64,000 nt of DNA from Terriglobus roseus (GTDB lineage: Bacteria > Acidobacteriota > Terriglobia > Terriglobales > Acidobacteriaceae), in contig NZ_LT629690.1 in assembly GCF_900102185.1 (NCBI RefSeq), forward strand, positions 3,782,001-3,846,000, in the 5' to 3' direction. The notes below the pieces were generated by a model. That model was not told where the DNA came from, made no database searches, and saw only the letters and a program-made list of their open reading frames with translations. A program made the translations under genes and the position numbers. Of this stretch, positions 35,828-44,446 are shown piece after piece (position 1 is the first letter of the stretch; each line of letters begins with the position of its first letter).

Positions 35828-38539
35828 ATGTCTGACAGCGCACTTACTTTCCTGGCAAAGCTCAAGGCATTCTTCGCGCAGGTGCGTGAAGACTCTCTCT
35901 TCGACGAAGAGATGAGCACGCATTTGGAGATGCTTGCTGAGAAGTACGAGCGTGAGGGTATGTGCGCAAAAGATGCGAGGCGTGCGGCGCGGCGGCAATT
36001 TGGCAACATCGCCTTGTTGAAACAGCGACAGCGGGAATCGAGGACAACAATGTTCTTTGCGAATGTAAGTCGAGATCTGCGCTATGGCGTACGACAACTG
36101 ATCAAGACACCAGTATTCACGATTGTTTGTGTGTTGACGCTCGCGCTGGGTGTGGGGGCAAACACGGCCGTCTTCAGCGTGATGCACGCGGTTTTGGAAA
36201 AGATGTTGCCGGTGCGGGACGCTTCTCAGGTGTTCTATGTCCACACCACGAACTTTCCCGATGGAGCCTGGCAGACGGGTGATTCCGACACATCATTTTC
36301 TTACGCGTTTTACCAGGCGCTGCATGGACTGAACGGCTTGCAGGAGGTGATTACATTTATCCCGATGTCCAATAGCGGCAAGGCCCCTATCCGCGTGGGT
36401 ACGGTTCCGGAAGAGGCTGCGGGCGACATGGTCAGCGGAAACTACTTTCATGGTTTGGGAGTGGGAACGGAACTGGGCCGTGGGTTCGTAGCGAACGACG
36501 AAACGGACCATACACAGGTCACTGTAATCAGTGAAAGTTTCTGGTCGTCGCACTATCAACGCAGCGCGGACGTAATCGGGAAGACGCTTTATATCAAGTC
36601 GATTCCGTTCACGATTGTGGGCGTCGCGAAGAAGGGATTTGAAGGAACAGAGGGCGCGCTGTCACTGGATTTCTGGATCCCTTTGCAGAGCAGGCCAGAA
36701 TTTAACGCGTGGGGTTCCTCTGCAGAAAACGGAATGTATCTGACAGAACCGCGCCTGTGGACGATGCGGTTGATGGTGCGTACAGCGCCAGGAGTGAGTC
36801 GCGAACAGGCACTCGCACAGATGCAGACACTCTTCGAGCACGCGGCCTACATCGGTCTTCCTGAGAAGAAGAGCGGCGCACCGACCTATCTTCTTTCACT
36901 GCGAGAGGCGAAGCAGTTCGACAATAATGACGGTTCGTTTGCCAAGGCATTGAAAGTGTTGATGGCAATGGTGGGAATGGTGCTGCTCATCGCCATGAGC
37001 AACGTGGTGATGTTGTTGATGGCTCGCAACGCAAACCGGCAACGCGAATTCGGTGTGCGGTTTGCATTGGGTGCCGGGCGCAGAGAGATTGCTCGGCAGC
37101 TACTTACAGAAAGTATTCTGCTGGTGGCGCTAGGCGGTGTAGTGGCATGGGGCTTTGCGCTGGTGGCGACACGTGCGTTGGGGACGTGGGCACGGATCGA
37201 ATCAAATCTACAACCAGACCTCAAGGTGCTCGGACTGACGTTAGGTGTGTTGGTTTTACTTGCAATTGTCTTTGGCTTAGCGCCGCTGCGTGCGGCCATG
37301 TCCAACGCTTCACAGAGTTCGCTACGCAGTGCCGCCACGTCATCACAAATCAGTTCACAGAAGATGCGTACTGGCAATGCAATCATCATGACGCAGGTTG
37401 CCATGTGCGTAGTGCTGCTTGTGGGCGCTGGATTGCTGCTAAAGACACTACGAAACTTGCTAAATACGCCCATGGGGCAGAAGCCAGAAGGGCTCGTAGT
37501 GTTTGGTGTTCGTCCTCAACATATTCACACCAAGGAAGAGGGCATTACTTTCTTTACTACATTGCAGCAACGACTGCGGACCATTCCGGGAGTGGTAAGT
37601 GTCTCCATGGCCTCGAATCGACCGGGATCGGGATGGTCCAGCAATCAGGGTGGCCTGCTGCTGGATGGACACAATGCGAATGGGCTGGAGCCTGCTCAGG
37701 TGACGTATCGGCAGAACACAGTGGCAGCAGATTACTTCCACACCATGGGCGTGCCAATACTAGATGGACGCGATTTTTCCGATGCCGATACGGCAAGTGC
37801 GCCCAGCGTGGCCATTGTGAACGAGAGCTTTGCGAAGAAGTACGTTGGTTCACCGCATGTAGTAGGACATGTACTTAGCAGCCCGCGTGGCCACACTTCA
37901 CAACAGATCGTTGGTCTGGTGAAGGATCATAAGTACACGGGCATCACGGAAACGGCGCGACCGATGATGTGGACAGTCTTCACACAAGAGAGAGCCACAA
38001 ACCAACTCCATGTCGAAATGCGCGTTCCTGGTGATCCGATGGCGATCCTTCCGGAAGTTCGCAAAGTAGCCGCGCAGATGGATCCGGATATGCCGCTGCT
38101 GGAGCCGATGACGCAGGTCGCCGTGTTCGAGAAATCGATCTCAGGGCCGATTCTCTTTGCACGGCTTGCTGGTTGCTTTGGCGTACTGGCTGTAGTGCTG
38201 ATTGCGACGGGGCTATATGGGACACTGGCCTATCGAATGAATCGACGCAGCGCAGAGATCGGTGTGCGGATTGCGTTGGGCGCGCAACGATCTCAGGTGG
38301 TGTGGATGGTCCTGCGAGGGAGCCTCTTGCTTTGCGCTGGCGGTGTTGCGATTGGTATTCCGCTAGCAATCATTGCTGGCCGCGGTCTTGAGAGTTCTCT
38401 TTACGGAATGAAGGCGCTTGATGTGACGAGTTATCTGTTCGCAATTCTTGGAGTCGTTCTGGTGGCTCTGTTAGCCAGTGTGGTGCCCGCAGGCCGGGCA
38501 GCAAGCGTGGATCCGCTACGCGCATTGCGAACAGAATAG
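35828..38539 (+). CDS. MacB/FtsX-like permease of the Acidobacterial duplicated orphan permease (ADOP) type
   Basis: A 903-aa inner-membrane protein. The N-terminal 100 residues include the soluble prefix typical of the group (HLEMLAEKYEREGM, ARRAARRQFGN). A first helix (TIVCVLTLALGVGANTAVFSVM, about 100-120) precedes a MacB-type periplasmic domain; three helices follow (VLMAMVGMVLLIAMSNVVMLLMA onward). The second half repeats this layout from SSQKMRTGNAIIMTQVAMCVVLLVGAG. No ATPase is encoded nearby, so it is an orphan permease. Role unknown; the PadR partner suggests control by small phenolics or other toxic compounds. Confidence 0.9.
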   Translation: MSDSALTFLAKLKAFFAQVREDSLFDEEMSTHLEMLAEKYEREGMCAKDARRAARRQFGNIALLKQRQRESRTTMFFANVSRDLRYGVRQLIKTPVFTIVCVLTLALGVGANTAVFSVMHAVLEKMLPVRDASQVFYVHTTNFPDGAWQTGDSDTSFSYAFYQALHGLNGLQEVITFIPMSNSGKAPIRVGTVPEEAAGDMVSGNYFHGLGVGTELGRGFVANDETDHTQVTVISESFWSSHYQRSADVIGKTLYIKSIPFTIVGVAKKGFEGTEGALSLDFWIPLQSRPEFNAWGSSAENGMYLTEPRLWTMRLMVRTAPGVSREQALAQMQTLFEHAAYIGLPEKKSGAPTYLLSLREAKQFDNNDGSFAKALKVLMAMVGMVLLIAMSNVVMLLMARNANRQREFGVRFALGAGRREIARQLLTESILLVALGGVVAWGFALVATRALGTWARIESNLQPDLKVLGLTLGVLVLLAIVFGLAPLRAAMSNASQSSLRSAATSSQISSQKMRTGNAIIMTQVAMCVVLLVGAGLLLKTLRNLLNTPMGQKPEGLVVFGVRPQHIHTKEEGITFFTTLQQRLRTIPGVVSVSMASNRPGSGWSSNQGGLLLDGHNANGLEPAQVTYRQNTVAADYFHTMGVPILDGRDFSDADTASAPSVAIVNESFAKKYVGSPHVVGHVLSSPRGHTSQQIVGLVKDHKYTGITETARPMMWTVFTQERATNQLHVEMRVPGDPMAILPEVRKVAAQMDPDMPLLEPMTQVAVFEKSISGPILFARLAGCFGVLAVVLIATGLYGTLAYRMNRRSAEIGVRIALGAQRSQVVWMVLRGSLLLCAGGVAIGIPLAIIAGRGLESSLYGMKALDVTSYLFAILGVVLVALLASVVPAGRAASVDPLRALRTE

Positions 38540-38572
38540 AGTGCAGTCTTCATCAACTAATCGACACAGCAA

Positions 38573-38610
38573 AGAAAGAAGCGGCAGCCATCACGCTGCC
38601 GCTTCTTTCT
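38573..38610. terminator. Bidirectional terminator between permease and phospholipase genes
   Basis: A perfect 16-bp stem (AGAAAGAAGCGGCAGC, 38573-38588, with complement 38595-38610; 6-nt loop CATCAC). The TTCTTTCT run on the plus side and its mirror on the minus side suit both convergent genes. Confidence 0.85.
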
Positions 38611-38629
38611 AGTTATCTATCGCATACGA

Positions 38630-41143
38630 TCAAGCCATAAGAGGATCAGTCCTAGTGGGTGCGCCAGTTTCAACACGTCCTGCGAACTGCGCGAAGGATT
38701 TGCTACCTGTTCCTTGAACAGTTAAGTCATACCACTGGTAGCTCTTCTCAAGCGGTATGAGAACCATTTGCGTTGATCCCGCCGCAACCAACTTCTGTAT
38801 GGCTGGCACCCCATAGCTGTTGTCTTTGATTTCAAACTGCTTTGGGGCTGAGCCTACGTTACGAAGATGCAGTTCCAGAGCGCCCGTCGGGTTTCCATTG
38901 CGCATCTGCAGTTTCGCCGTAACCTGCGGTGCTACATCTTGTGGATTGCCTGTAAAACGGCGATAGAATCCGTTTGCGGCAACCACTTCAATCTCGTACT
39001 GCCCACCGATGAAGTCATCGAGCGCGAACGTCGGCTTCAACGTATCGCCAGCCTTCACGGTGTAAGTTGCGGCTCGCATTCCCGGCTTAGCACTGAGGTT
39101 GCGAAGATACACATTGAACGGTGCACCGGCCGCGCGATCCTTGAAGACTTCTTTGGCCGAAGTCAGCTGCAGTTCAAAATGCTTGCCATCGGCAGCAACC
39201 GCACCATGCGCATAGAGCTCGTATGGCAGCGCGCAGGATGGCCGCGTTCCAGGCTCCTGATGCGATGTAGCAGACGCTTTGCTTGGGCGCGTGTTGATCG
39301 CGCCTATCTCTTCCGCAGAGAGTTCCTTGTAGCCTGTAGGTAACGCCTTGTTACGCGCTTTGACGATCAATTCAATGAACTGATCGCGCTGCAGGAAATT
39401 CAAGCCTGCTTCGTCTTCCCGGTGCGGTCGGAAACACGATGTGAGATCACCAGCAACGGTACGACGCCAATCGCTGATGTTGTCTTCACGCACATTCTTT
39501 CCAAACTTAGCCTGAATAAATTTCTCAAGAAACTGCAGCGTCGACGTGTGATCGCACAGCTGAGAATTAACCCAACCACCTCGGGTCCACGGCGAAGCAA
39601 CGATGGTAGGAATACGAAAGCCCATACCGATAGGGCCGCTGCGCGCTTCGTGACTTGGCACACCTTGTGCAATCTCATCAGCCTTATAGGTGTACTCCAG
39701 CGCGACATCAATCCCCGCGGATGCAGCGCCTGTCTCGGGCCTCTTAGGATCGGGTGCTACGTAGGACGGCGAGTGATCGAAGTAGCCATCGTTCTCGTCG
39801 TACGTAAGGATGAAGATGGTCTTCTTCCAGACTTCAGGGTTCTTGGTGAGAATGTCCATAATCTCCGACACCCACCACGCTCCGTACCACGGCGACGAAG
39901 GATGATCGGAGAAGTGTTCCGGCCCAGCTAACCACGACACCGTGGGCAACTTACCTGCTTCCACATCGGCGCGGAACTGATGAAGGATATCGCCCTTGGG
40001 GACATTGATCGTTTCTTCGCGACTATCACCATTGAACCGAAGCGCCTCCAGCGAGCGGTAACTCGGATCGCCAGTGTTGGTCACAAACGCTGCATCGTGC
40101 AATGCACGCTCTCTTGCGGATAGTTGCTTGTAGCGCGCCTCACCGGCGTTAGCCGCCGCCTTCTGCAAATGGGCAACATGTCCCTGGGCCAGACCAAGCT
40201 GAGCGTGCAGTTCATCGCCCATCTCAGGGTTCGATAATTCTGAGAGCTGCTCCTCCAGACGCGCTACCTGCTTTTGCGCTGATTCCAATTGCGTCTTCAA
40301 CAATTCAGGAGCATAGCGATAGGCATGTACGTTATACGCCGCAAAACACTCCAACACGTTGCAACCATAGTTCGATAACCAGGACCGCTCCTCTGGAGTA
40401 AGACCACTCGTCATGGACAGGTCATTCTGATAGAAGCGCCACGAAATGCCCGCCTCCGTCAGTCGCTCGGGATACGTCTTCCATCCCAACGGATCGCGGA
40501 AGAGCTGGTCGTTGCGCATATACACACGCGAATCGGCAGACTTCTTATCGCGTACAGTGCCCGTCCAGAACATGGAACGATTTGGCGTTGTAGAGCTCAT
40601 CACCGCGCAATAGCTTTGATCGCACACGGTAAACGCGTCAGCCAGTGCGTAATAAAACGGCAGATCTTCACGCGTGTAATGCCCCATGGTGATGGGTATC
40701 TGCTGGTAATCCTTGTTGCCAGACTTCTTCGCATCGAGCCAGTTGTCATAATGGCCGTCGTTCCACGCATCCACCTGCGAATTGCGCGAATGCGGAACGG
40801 AACCCATCCACGTGATGCGCGTGTCCTTCAAATCAAGCCGCCATGGAGCAAACGATTTCCCCGTTGCCTTCGACGTCTGCACGAAGACAGAGTTGCCATT
40901 CGGCTGGCGGATGGCGCGTGGATCATTGAATCCGCGTACGCCTTGCAGGCTGCCAAGCGAGTGATCGAAGGAGCGATTCTCCTGCATCAGGATGACGATG
41001 TGTTCCGCATCGGCAAAGGTGCTGCCCGGTGCCGGTTCAATGGCAAAGGCACGCTGAATGGATTCGGGTACAAAGCCGGAGATACCTGTAGCTCCAGAAA
41101 GCAGAGCGGCAAACTTCAAAAAATCACGACGCGATGTGGACAT
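38630..41143 (-). CDS. Phospholipase C, phosphocholine-specific type (bacterial PLC/acid-phosphatase A superfamily)
   Basis: An 837-aa exported phosphoesterase. Tat signal STSRRDFLKFAALLSGATG. Active-site block HIVILMQENRSFDHSLGSLQGVRGF (about residues 47-70) with Glu-Asn, and later YDENDGYFDHSPSY and DHTSTLQFLEKF. The C-terminal 200 residues carry the two beta-rich repeats usual for bacterial PLC. It hydrolyses phosphatidylcholine or sphingomyelin head groups in the family. Odd here: an insertion at about 278-345 is helical with heptads (KTQLESAQKQVARLEEQLSE) and looks like a coiled coil. No ribosome-binding site precedes the ATG; TTTAAT lies 7 nt upstream. It may serve phosphate or choline scavenging. 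Confidence 0.9.
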   Translation of the reverse strand: MSTSRRDFLKFAALLSGATGISGFVPESIQRAFAIEPAPGSTFADAEHIVILMQENRSFDHSLGSLQGVRGFNDPRAIRQPNGNSVFVQTSKATGKSFAPWRLDLKDTRITWMGSVPHSRNSQVDAWNDGHYDNWLDAKKSGNKDYQQIPITMGHYTREDLPFYYALADAFTVCDQSYCAVMSSTTPNRSMFWTGTVRDKKSADSRVYMRNDQLFRDPLGWKTYPERLTEAGISWRFYQNDLSMTSGLTPEERSWLSNYGCNVLECFAAYNVHAYRYAPELLKTQLESAQKQVARLEEQLSELSNPEMGDELHAQLGLAQGHVAHLQKAAANAGEARYKQLSARERALHDAAFVTNTGDPSYRSLEALRFNGDSREETINVPKGDILHQFRADVEAGKLPTVSWLAGPEHFSDHPSSPWYGAWWVSEIMDILTKNPEVWKKTIFILTYDENDGYFDHSPSYVAPDPKRPETGAASAGIDVALEYTYKADEIAQGVPSHEARSGPIGMGFRIPTIVASPWTRGGWVNSQLCDHTSTLQFLEKFIQAKFGKNVREDNISDWRRTVAGDLTSCFRPHREDEAGLNFLQRDQFIELIVKARNKALPTGYKELSAEEIGAINTRPSKASATSHQEPGTRPSCALPYELYAHGAVAADGKHFELQLTSAKEVFKDRAAGAPFNVYLRNLSAKPGMRAATYTVKAGDTLKPTFALDDFIGGQYEIEVVAANGFYRRFTGNPQDVAPQVTAKLQMRNGNPTGALELHLRNVGSAPKQFEIKDNSYGVPAIQKLVAAGSTQMVLIPLEKSYQWYDLTVQGTGSKSFAQFAGRVETGAPTRTDPLMA

Positions 41144-41224
41144 GGGCAGTATTAAACCAAAGCCACAATTTCATTGTCGTGAACTTTAGCGACGTCATCT
41201 TGCTCCGTATGGAAAACCAATAGG

Positions 41225-41253
41225 AAAGGCCGGAGCAAAATGCCCCGGCCTTT
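41225..41253 (-). terminator. Hairpin after the Bax-inhibitor-1 gene
   Basis: AAAGGCCGG (41225-41233) pairs with CCGGCCTTT (41245-41253) across an 11-nt loop. It lies 17 bp beyond the stop at 41271. On the plus side TTTT follows at once, and on the minus side a TTTCC run. Confidence 0.65.
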
Positions 41254-41270
41254 TCTATAACCCCGGCTTC

Positions 41271-41933
41271 TTAGTCGCGACGGCGACCGCCGCCGAAGAG
41301 CTGCAGCAAGATCATGAAGATGTTAATCGCATCCAGATAAATGCCTAACGCAAGCTGCGTCGCAGTGAGTCCATCACCACCGGCGCGGATACGAGCAAAG
41401 TCTGCCACCGTAAGCGCCGTGAAGATAGCCAACGCCATCCACGAGTACGTTGTGGGCGACAAGAAATGGAAGAACATGCTGACGATGCCAACCAGGATCA
41501 AGATCAGAAGACCAGCGCCAGCAATGCCGCTGAGTCTGCGGTAATCAATGCTAAACAGGTACGAAACACATGCGAGAGCTGTCATACCCAAGCCAGTCGT
41601 CATAGCGGCCTGGAAGACAACATAGGGCCCAATCATGCGCACATACATGTGGATGATCGGTGCAATCTCCCAGCCCATGAAGAACGCCAGTCCAAGGAAC
41701 AGCCCTAGAGCCAATCCGGGGCTCTGGCGCTTCACGCCGTTGATGGCAAAGACAAGCGCCAACACTGCGATGAAGCCGGGCAACATGCTCCATGAGGGCG
41801 CAGTCGCCACGCCAATGGCAGTAATGAAAAATCCAAGCGCAGTGATCCCCAACACCTTCGCCAGCAGCGGCGCGGTGCCTTCGCGCGGAACGTCAATTAC
41901 GGTGGGATATCCGTTGGTCCGATTCACGTACAT
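41271..41933 (-). CDS. Bax inhibitor-1 / YccA-YbhL family membrane protein
   Basis: A 220-aa inner-membrane protein with about seven hydrophobic segments. Conserved family pieces are APLLAKVLGITALGFFITAIGV near the start, FFMGWEIAPI, and the C-terminal YLDAINIFMILLQLFGGGRRRD, the hallmark ending. The family forms pH-sensitive calcium-leak channels and interacts with FtsH in E. coli. Start ATG at 41933 with GGAGAGAG 8 nt upstream. It stands alone, with its own terminator. Function is inferred only from family. Confidence 0.9.
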   Translation of the reverse strand: MYVNRTNGYPTVIDVPREGTAPLLAKVLGITALGFFITAIGVATAPSWSMLPGFIAVLALVFAINGVKRQSPGLALGLFLGLAFFMGWEIAPIIHMYVRMIGPYVVFQAAMTTGLGMTALACVSYLFSIDYRRLSGIAGAGLLILILVGIVSMFFHFLSPTTYSWMALAIFTALTVADFARIRAGGDGLTATQLALGIYLDAINIFMILLQLFGGGRRRD

Positions 41934-42026
41934 CGTCTGAACTCTCTCCGGTACGGCGTCAGGTCACTCGCCGCCCCTTACCTTCTACAGATTAGACGCA
42001 TTAGGCATGGCGAAGCTTCGAAACTG

Positions 42027-44444
42027 TCACGAACGCCGCCCTGGCTGGTGTTTCGCTTCTTCTACAGCTTCCGCAGAAAGCGGATTTTCCGGCCACTTGT
42101 GCCGTGGGTATCGGCGCATAAGTTCGCGTCGCACTTCAGGATACAGCCGCTGCCAGAACCCGCGGAGATCAGCCGTCGTCTGCACCGCACGCTGATTTGG
42201 CCCCAGCAGATGCATTACTACTGGCGTCCGCTCCGGGCCGACGCGCGGACCATCGTCCATGCCGAAGAAGTCCTGCATACGTGATGCGACCCACGGTGGT
42301 TTGCCCGTTTCGTAATGCACTTTCACCTGCCGGCCAGCCTTCAGTTTCAGCGTTGCAGGAGCCAACTCACGAAGACGTTGCGAGTCCAGCCTTGATTCGA
42401 TCATCGGCAACAGATTCTCTGTGGCACGGCGTAGCTCTTCAAATGAAAACCGATTCAGACCAACGCAGAGTTCTTCCAGTTCCTGCTGCACATTCGGCGT
42501 GGCAAGCCCCGCAAACGCGGCTCGCGCTTGCAGATTCTCCACTGCTTCCGCATCCAGAAAGCGGCCAACACCCGCGGCCATAGCTTGTTCTGCCAGCAGC
42601 TTCGCGGCACTTTCTGCATCTGGCCGCGCATCCCGCCACTCCTGCAACAGTAGACCGTCGTAACGCAATGACGTGACCGCTTCCACTCGCTCTGCATTGC
42701 GATTCCACATCAGCGTTTCTTCTTCTTTGACACGATCCGGGAACAGATCAATCAACCAATCCGGTTCAATGCGCGAAGCCATACGTACCAGCGGCAGTGG
42801 GCGATCGCTGCGATCCTCCGCATCCATAACGATGGCAAACTCATAAGGCAAAGCGTCGCCCTGCACTTCTGCGGAGCCGCCAGCGCCCAGCAACATCTCT
42901 TTGCCGTGGCGTTTCCTCGCTACACGATCTGGAAACCCTTGCAACACAGAAAGCAGCAGCGGCTCATCCGATGAACTGTGTCTCGCACCGGCAGCAACAC
43001 CGGCAATACGACGAAGCTGCTGTTCCGTCTGTCGCACCTTTGGATCGGGCTGCGCGACTTGCGCATCCATTGCGGCCAGCAAATCGTTGCGTTCAACATT
43101 TCCGCCAACACTCAACAGCGCTGCAGCAGCGGCGGCCTCAGCTGTCGCGCCGCGATCTTGCGCCGCCACCATCATGCGTGCCAACCGCACCGGAAGCGGA
43201 TAGCGCGCAAGTTGTCGTGCCATCTCATCCTGTGCGCCGAGTCGATCCAGCAGCCCCTCCGCTTGCGAGAGAGCGGCTGCGTCTGGCGGCGTGAGCCATG
43301 CAATATCCTCGGCACGCAGTGCTGGCTGCATGGCGCGCAGAGTCAGCGCCAGCTCGGATAACTCGCTGCGTAGGATCTCAGGCACATCATGCTCTGCTCG
43401 TTGCGAGAAATCCATCTCGGAATACAGCCGCAACACTTGCCCGGGTGCAGTTCTTCCTGCTCGACCAGCACGCTGTTTTGCACTCGCCTTGCTAATGCGC
43501 TTGATCTCCAGCGTTGGTAGCCCCGTCCACGGAGAATGCGATGCAATGCGCGCAAGACCACTATCAATCACCGCTGTAACGCCTTCCACTGTGACCGAGC
43601 TTTCCGCAACATTCGTAGACAGAATCAGCTTTTGCTGCGTTGATGGACCCACCGCACGATCCTGTTCCGCGGGAGAAAGATCACCATGCAAGGGCAACGT
43701 CAATAAGTCATAGCTCTGCGCAAGACCTTCACACTCTCGCATAGCCCGACGAATCTCTGCAGCACCGGGAAGGAATACAAGTATGTGACCGCTATGCCCT
43801 TCACGCATCAGCCGCTGTACTGCCATACGGACCTGAGTATGCAGAGGCTCTGAGGCCTGAGGCATGTATGCAATCGTCACTGGGAACATGCGCCCCGGCG
43901 CATCCATCACAGGGCATCCACCAAGAAACTCCGCGACGGGCTCAGCGTCCAGCGTTGCCGACATCACCACAATCTTCAGATCACTTCGCGATGTTTGCTG
44001 TACACGCCTTAGCAACGCCAGCGCAAGATCACCATCAAGATGGCGCTCATGAAACTCATCCAGCACCACAGCACCAACACCCCGCAACGCAGGATCAGCG
44101 ATCAGGCGTCGAAGAAAAATACCTTCCGTAACAAAGCGAAGTCGTGTCTTTCCGCTGACCTTCTCATCAAAACGAACCTGATAGCCGACAGTCCCACCGA
44201 CGTCTTCTCCCATCTCTTGGGCGACACGCCGAGCTGCCATACGTGCTGGAAGACGACGCGGCTCAAGAACAATTACATCGCCTGGAACCACGTCCAGCAG
44301 TGCAGGAGGCACGCGAGTCGTCTTACCCGCACCCGGCTCCGCCTGCAACACCAGTGCATGTGATGAACGAATCGCCGCGACAATCTCTAGTAACAGATCA
44401 TCGACCGGTAGATGTAATTTACAGGTAGATGGTGCAGCGCACAT
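42027..44444 (-). CDS. hrpB: ATP-dependent helicase HrpB
   Basis: An 805-aa DEAH-type RNA helicase-like protein. Walker A AEPGAGKTT at residues 35-43, motif II DEFHER at 129-134, motif III VMSATLD, and motif VI QRAGRAGRTAPGQ. Length and motif spacing match HrpB (about 800-840 aa), and the C-terminal 130 residues carry the HrpB-specific extension (PALLKLKAGRQVKVHYETGKPPW-type block, then PVVMHLLGPNQRAVQTTADL). The natural substrate is not well known in the family. It starts 2 bp after rnr and is probably co-transcribed and coupled with it, which fits a shared role in RNA handling. Confidence 0.93.
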   Translation of the reverse strand: MCAAPSTCKLHLPVDDLLLEIVAAIRSSHALVLQAEPGAGKTTRVPPALLDVVPGDVIVLEPRRLPARMAARRVAQEMGEDVGGTVGYQVRFDEKVSGKTRLRFVTEGIFLRRLIADPALRGVGAVVLDEFHERHLDGDLALALLRRVQQTSRSDLKIVVMSATLDAEPVAEFLGGCPVMDAPGRMFPVTIAYMPQASEPLHTQVRMAVQRLMREGHSGHILVFLPGAAEIRRAMRECEGLAQSYDLLTLPLHGDLSPAEQDRAVGPSTQQKLILSTNVAESSVTVEGVTAVIDSGLARIASHSPWTGLPTLEIKRISKASAKQRAGRAGRTAPGQVLRLYSEMDFSQRAEHDVPEILRSELSELALTLRAMQPALRAEDIAWLTPPDAAALSQAEGLLDRLGAQDEMARQLARYPLPVRLARMMVAAQDRGATAEAAAAAALLSVGGNVERNDLLAAMDAQVAQPDPKVRQTEQQLRRIAGVAAGARHSSSDEPLLLSVLQGFPDRVARKRHGKEMLLGAGGSAEVQGDALPYEFAIVMDAEDRSDRPLPLVRMASRIEPDWLIDLFPDRVKEEETLMWNRNAERVEAVTSLRYDGLLLQEWRDARPDAESAAKLLAEQAMAAGVGRFLDAEAVENLQARAAFAGLATPNVQQELEELCVGLNRFSFEELRRATENLLPMIESRLDSQRLRELAPATLKLKAGRQVKVHYETGKPPWVASRMQDFFGMDDGPRVGPERTPVVMHLLGPNQRAVQTTADLRGFWQRLYPEVRRELMRRYPRHKWPENPLSAEAVEEAKHQPGRRS

Positions 44445-44446
44445 TG

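Noticed and set aside
37147..37878. 243-codon frame within the permease gene
   Set aside because: Out-of-frame shadow; the permease frame keeps membrane helices and motifs throughout.
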